64,000 bases of DNA, taken from contig OY757010.1 in the NCBI GenBank assembly GCA_963580285.1, positions 153,470,714 through 153,534,713 of the forward strand, read 5' to 3'. The notes below the pieces were generated by a model. The model saw only the letters and a list, made by a program, of their open reading frames with translations, was not told the DNA's origin and ran no database searches. The stretch's first letter is position 1. Every line of letters starts with the position of its first letter. This document shows, piece after piece, positions 63,771 through 64,000 of the stretch. Both the position numbers and the translations under genes were made by a program. Source of the DNA: Lucinisca nassula. Its lineage: Eukaryota > Mollusca > Bivalvia > Lucinida > Lucinidae.

Positions 63771-64000
63771 AGTAAGGGACAAGAGAATGTTCCTCAGCTA
63801 TGACCAAATACTTATCTCATCTATTTCAGCAGTTAAACAATTGATTTTCTCCAAGATGATCCTTATATGTTGAAGACATAGAACTTCTCTTCAGTCAGCA
63901 GTGAGGGTGTAATGAAATGATAGTCCCCAAAATGCAAGAATAAATGCCTATAAGAAGCTAAGCATCCGCACATCATTCCGATTTATGAAAGCATTATTCT
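63771..64000. other. Unassigned sequence
   Basis: Nothing recognised at the window edge. Confidence 0.35.

Overview
The window is repeat-dominated animal DNA, most likely from a bivalve mollusc. The reasons are AT-rich non-coding sequence, animal-type splice sites at candidate exons, poly(A)-tailed tRNA-derived SINEs, an APE-type LINE with a 2A-like peptide, and satellite-cored elements with hairpin ends and GTCT microsatellites like those described in bivalves. The genus cannot be fixed from this sequence alone. I see no intact host gene, functional tRNA, rRNA or CRISPR array.

Layout. 0-8 kb: a 3' end of a Penelope-like (PLE) reverse-transcriptase element, hairpin MITEs, a 424-bp tandem repeat, and a MITE carrying two SINEs at one target site. 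6.7-8.5 kb: two well-formed exons in matching phase encode a signal peptide followed by an acidic segment ending at Lys-Arg, the best host-gene candidate; a possible third exon lies at 21.0 kb. 8.5-21 kb: LINE 3' ends, SINEs, PLE fragments and MITEs. 21.6-28.3 kb: one large satellite complex (325-bp and 130/145-bp monomers) interrupted by a 2.3-kb fold-back element. 28.3-40 kb: MITEs, palindromes, SINEs and PLE copies. 40.1-44.1 kb: the most complete PLE copy, split by a 166-bp-monomer satellite element. 46.8-49 kb: a Tc1-like MITE with a nested SINE, more hairpin MITEs and a 27-bp minisatellite. 49.3-53.3 kb: a nearly full-length LINE with three in-frame stops and likely frameshifts, inserted in a PLE 3' UTR. 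53.4-64 kb: nested palindromic elements, SINEs and MITEs.

As a whole it is a layered record of transposition. Several insertions can be read exactly from target-site duplications (TSDs), which gives relative ages: hairpin MITEs are usually older than the SINEs inside them, and PLE 3' UTRs are older than the LINE, MITE and satellite elements inside them.

Working names used here. SINE-A: ends in gttaaacctcaaatcaaac. SINE-B: tRNA head gcctccgtggcctaatgg plus poly(A). SINE-C: head gcctctgtggtgtagtgg. SINE-D: head gcctcggtagttcagtcgg. SINE-E: head gccccgatagctcagttgg. MITE-I: ends catnacgaaaacacgcc. MITE-II: ends catcacgtgaacaag or cattacgataacac.
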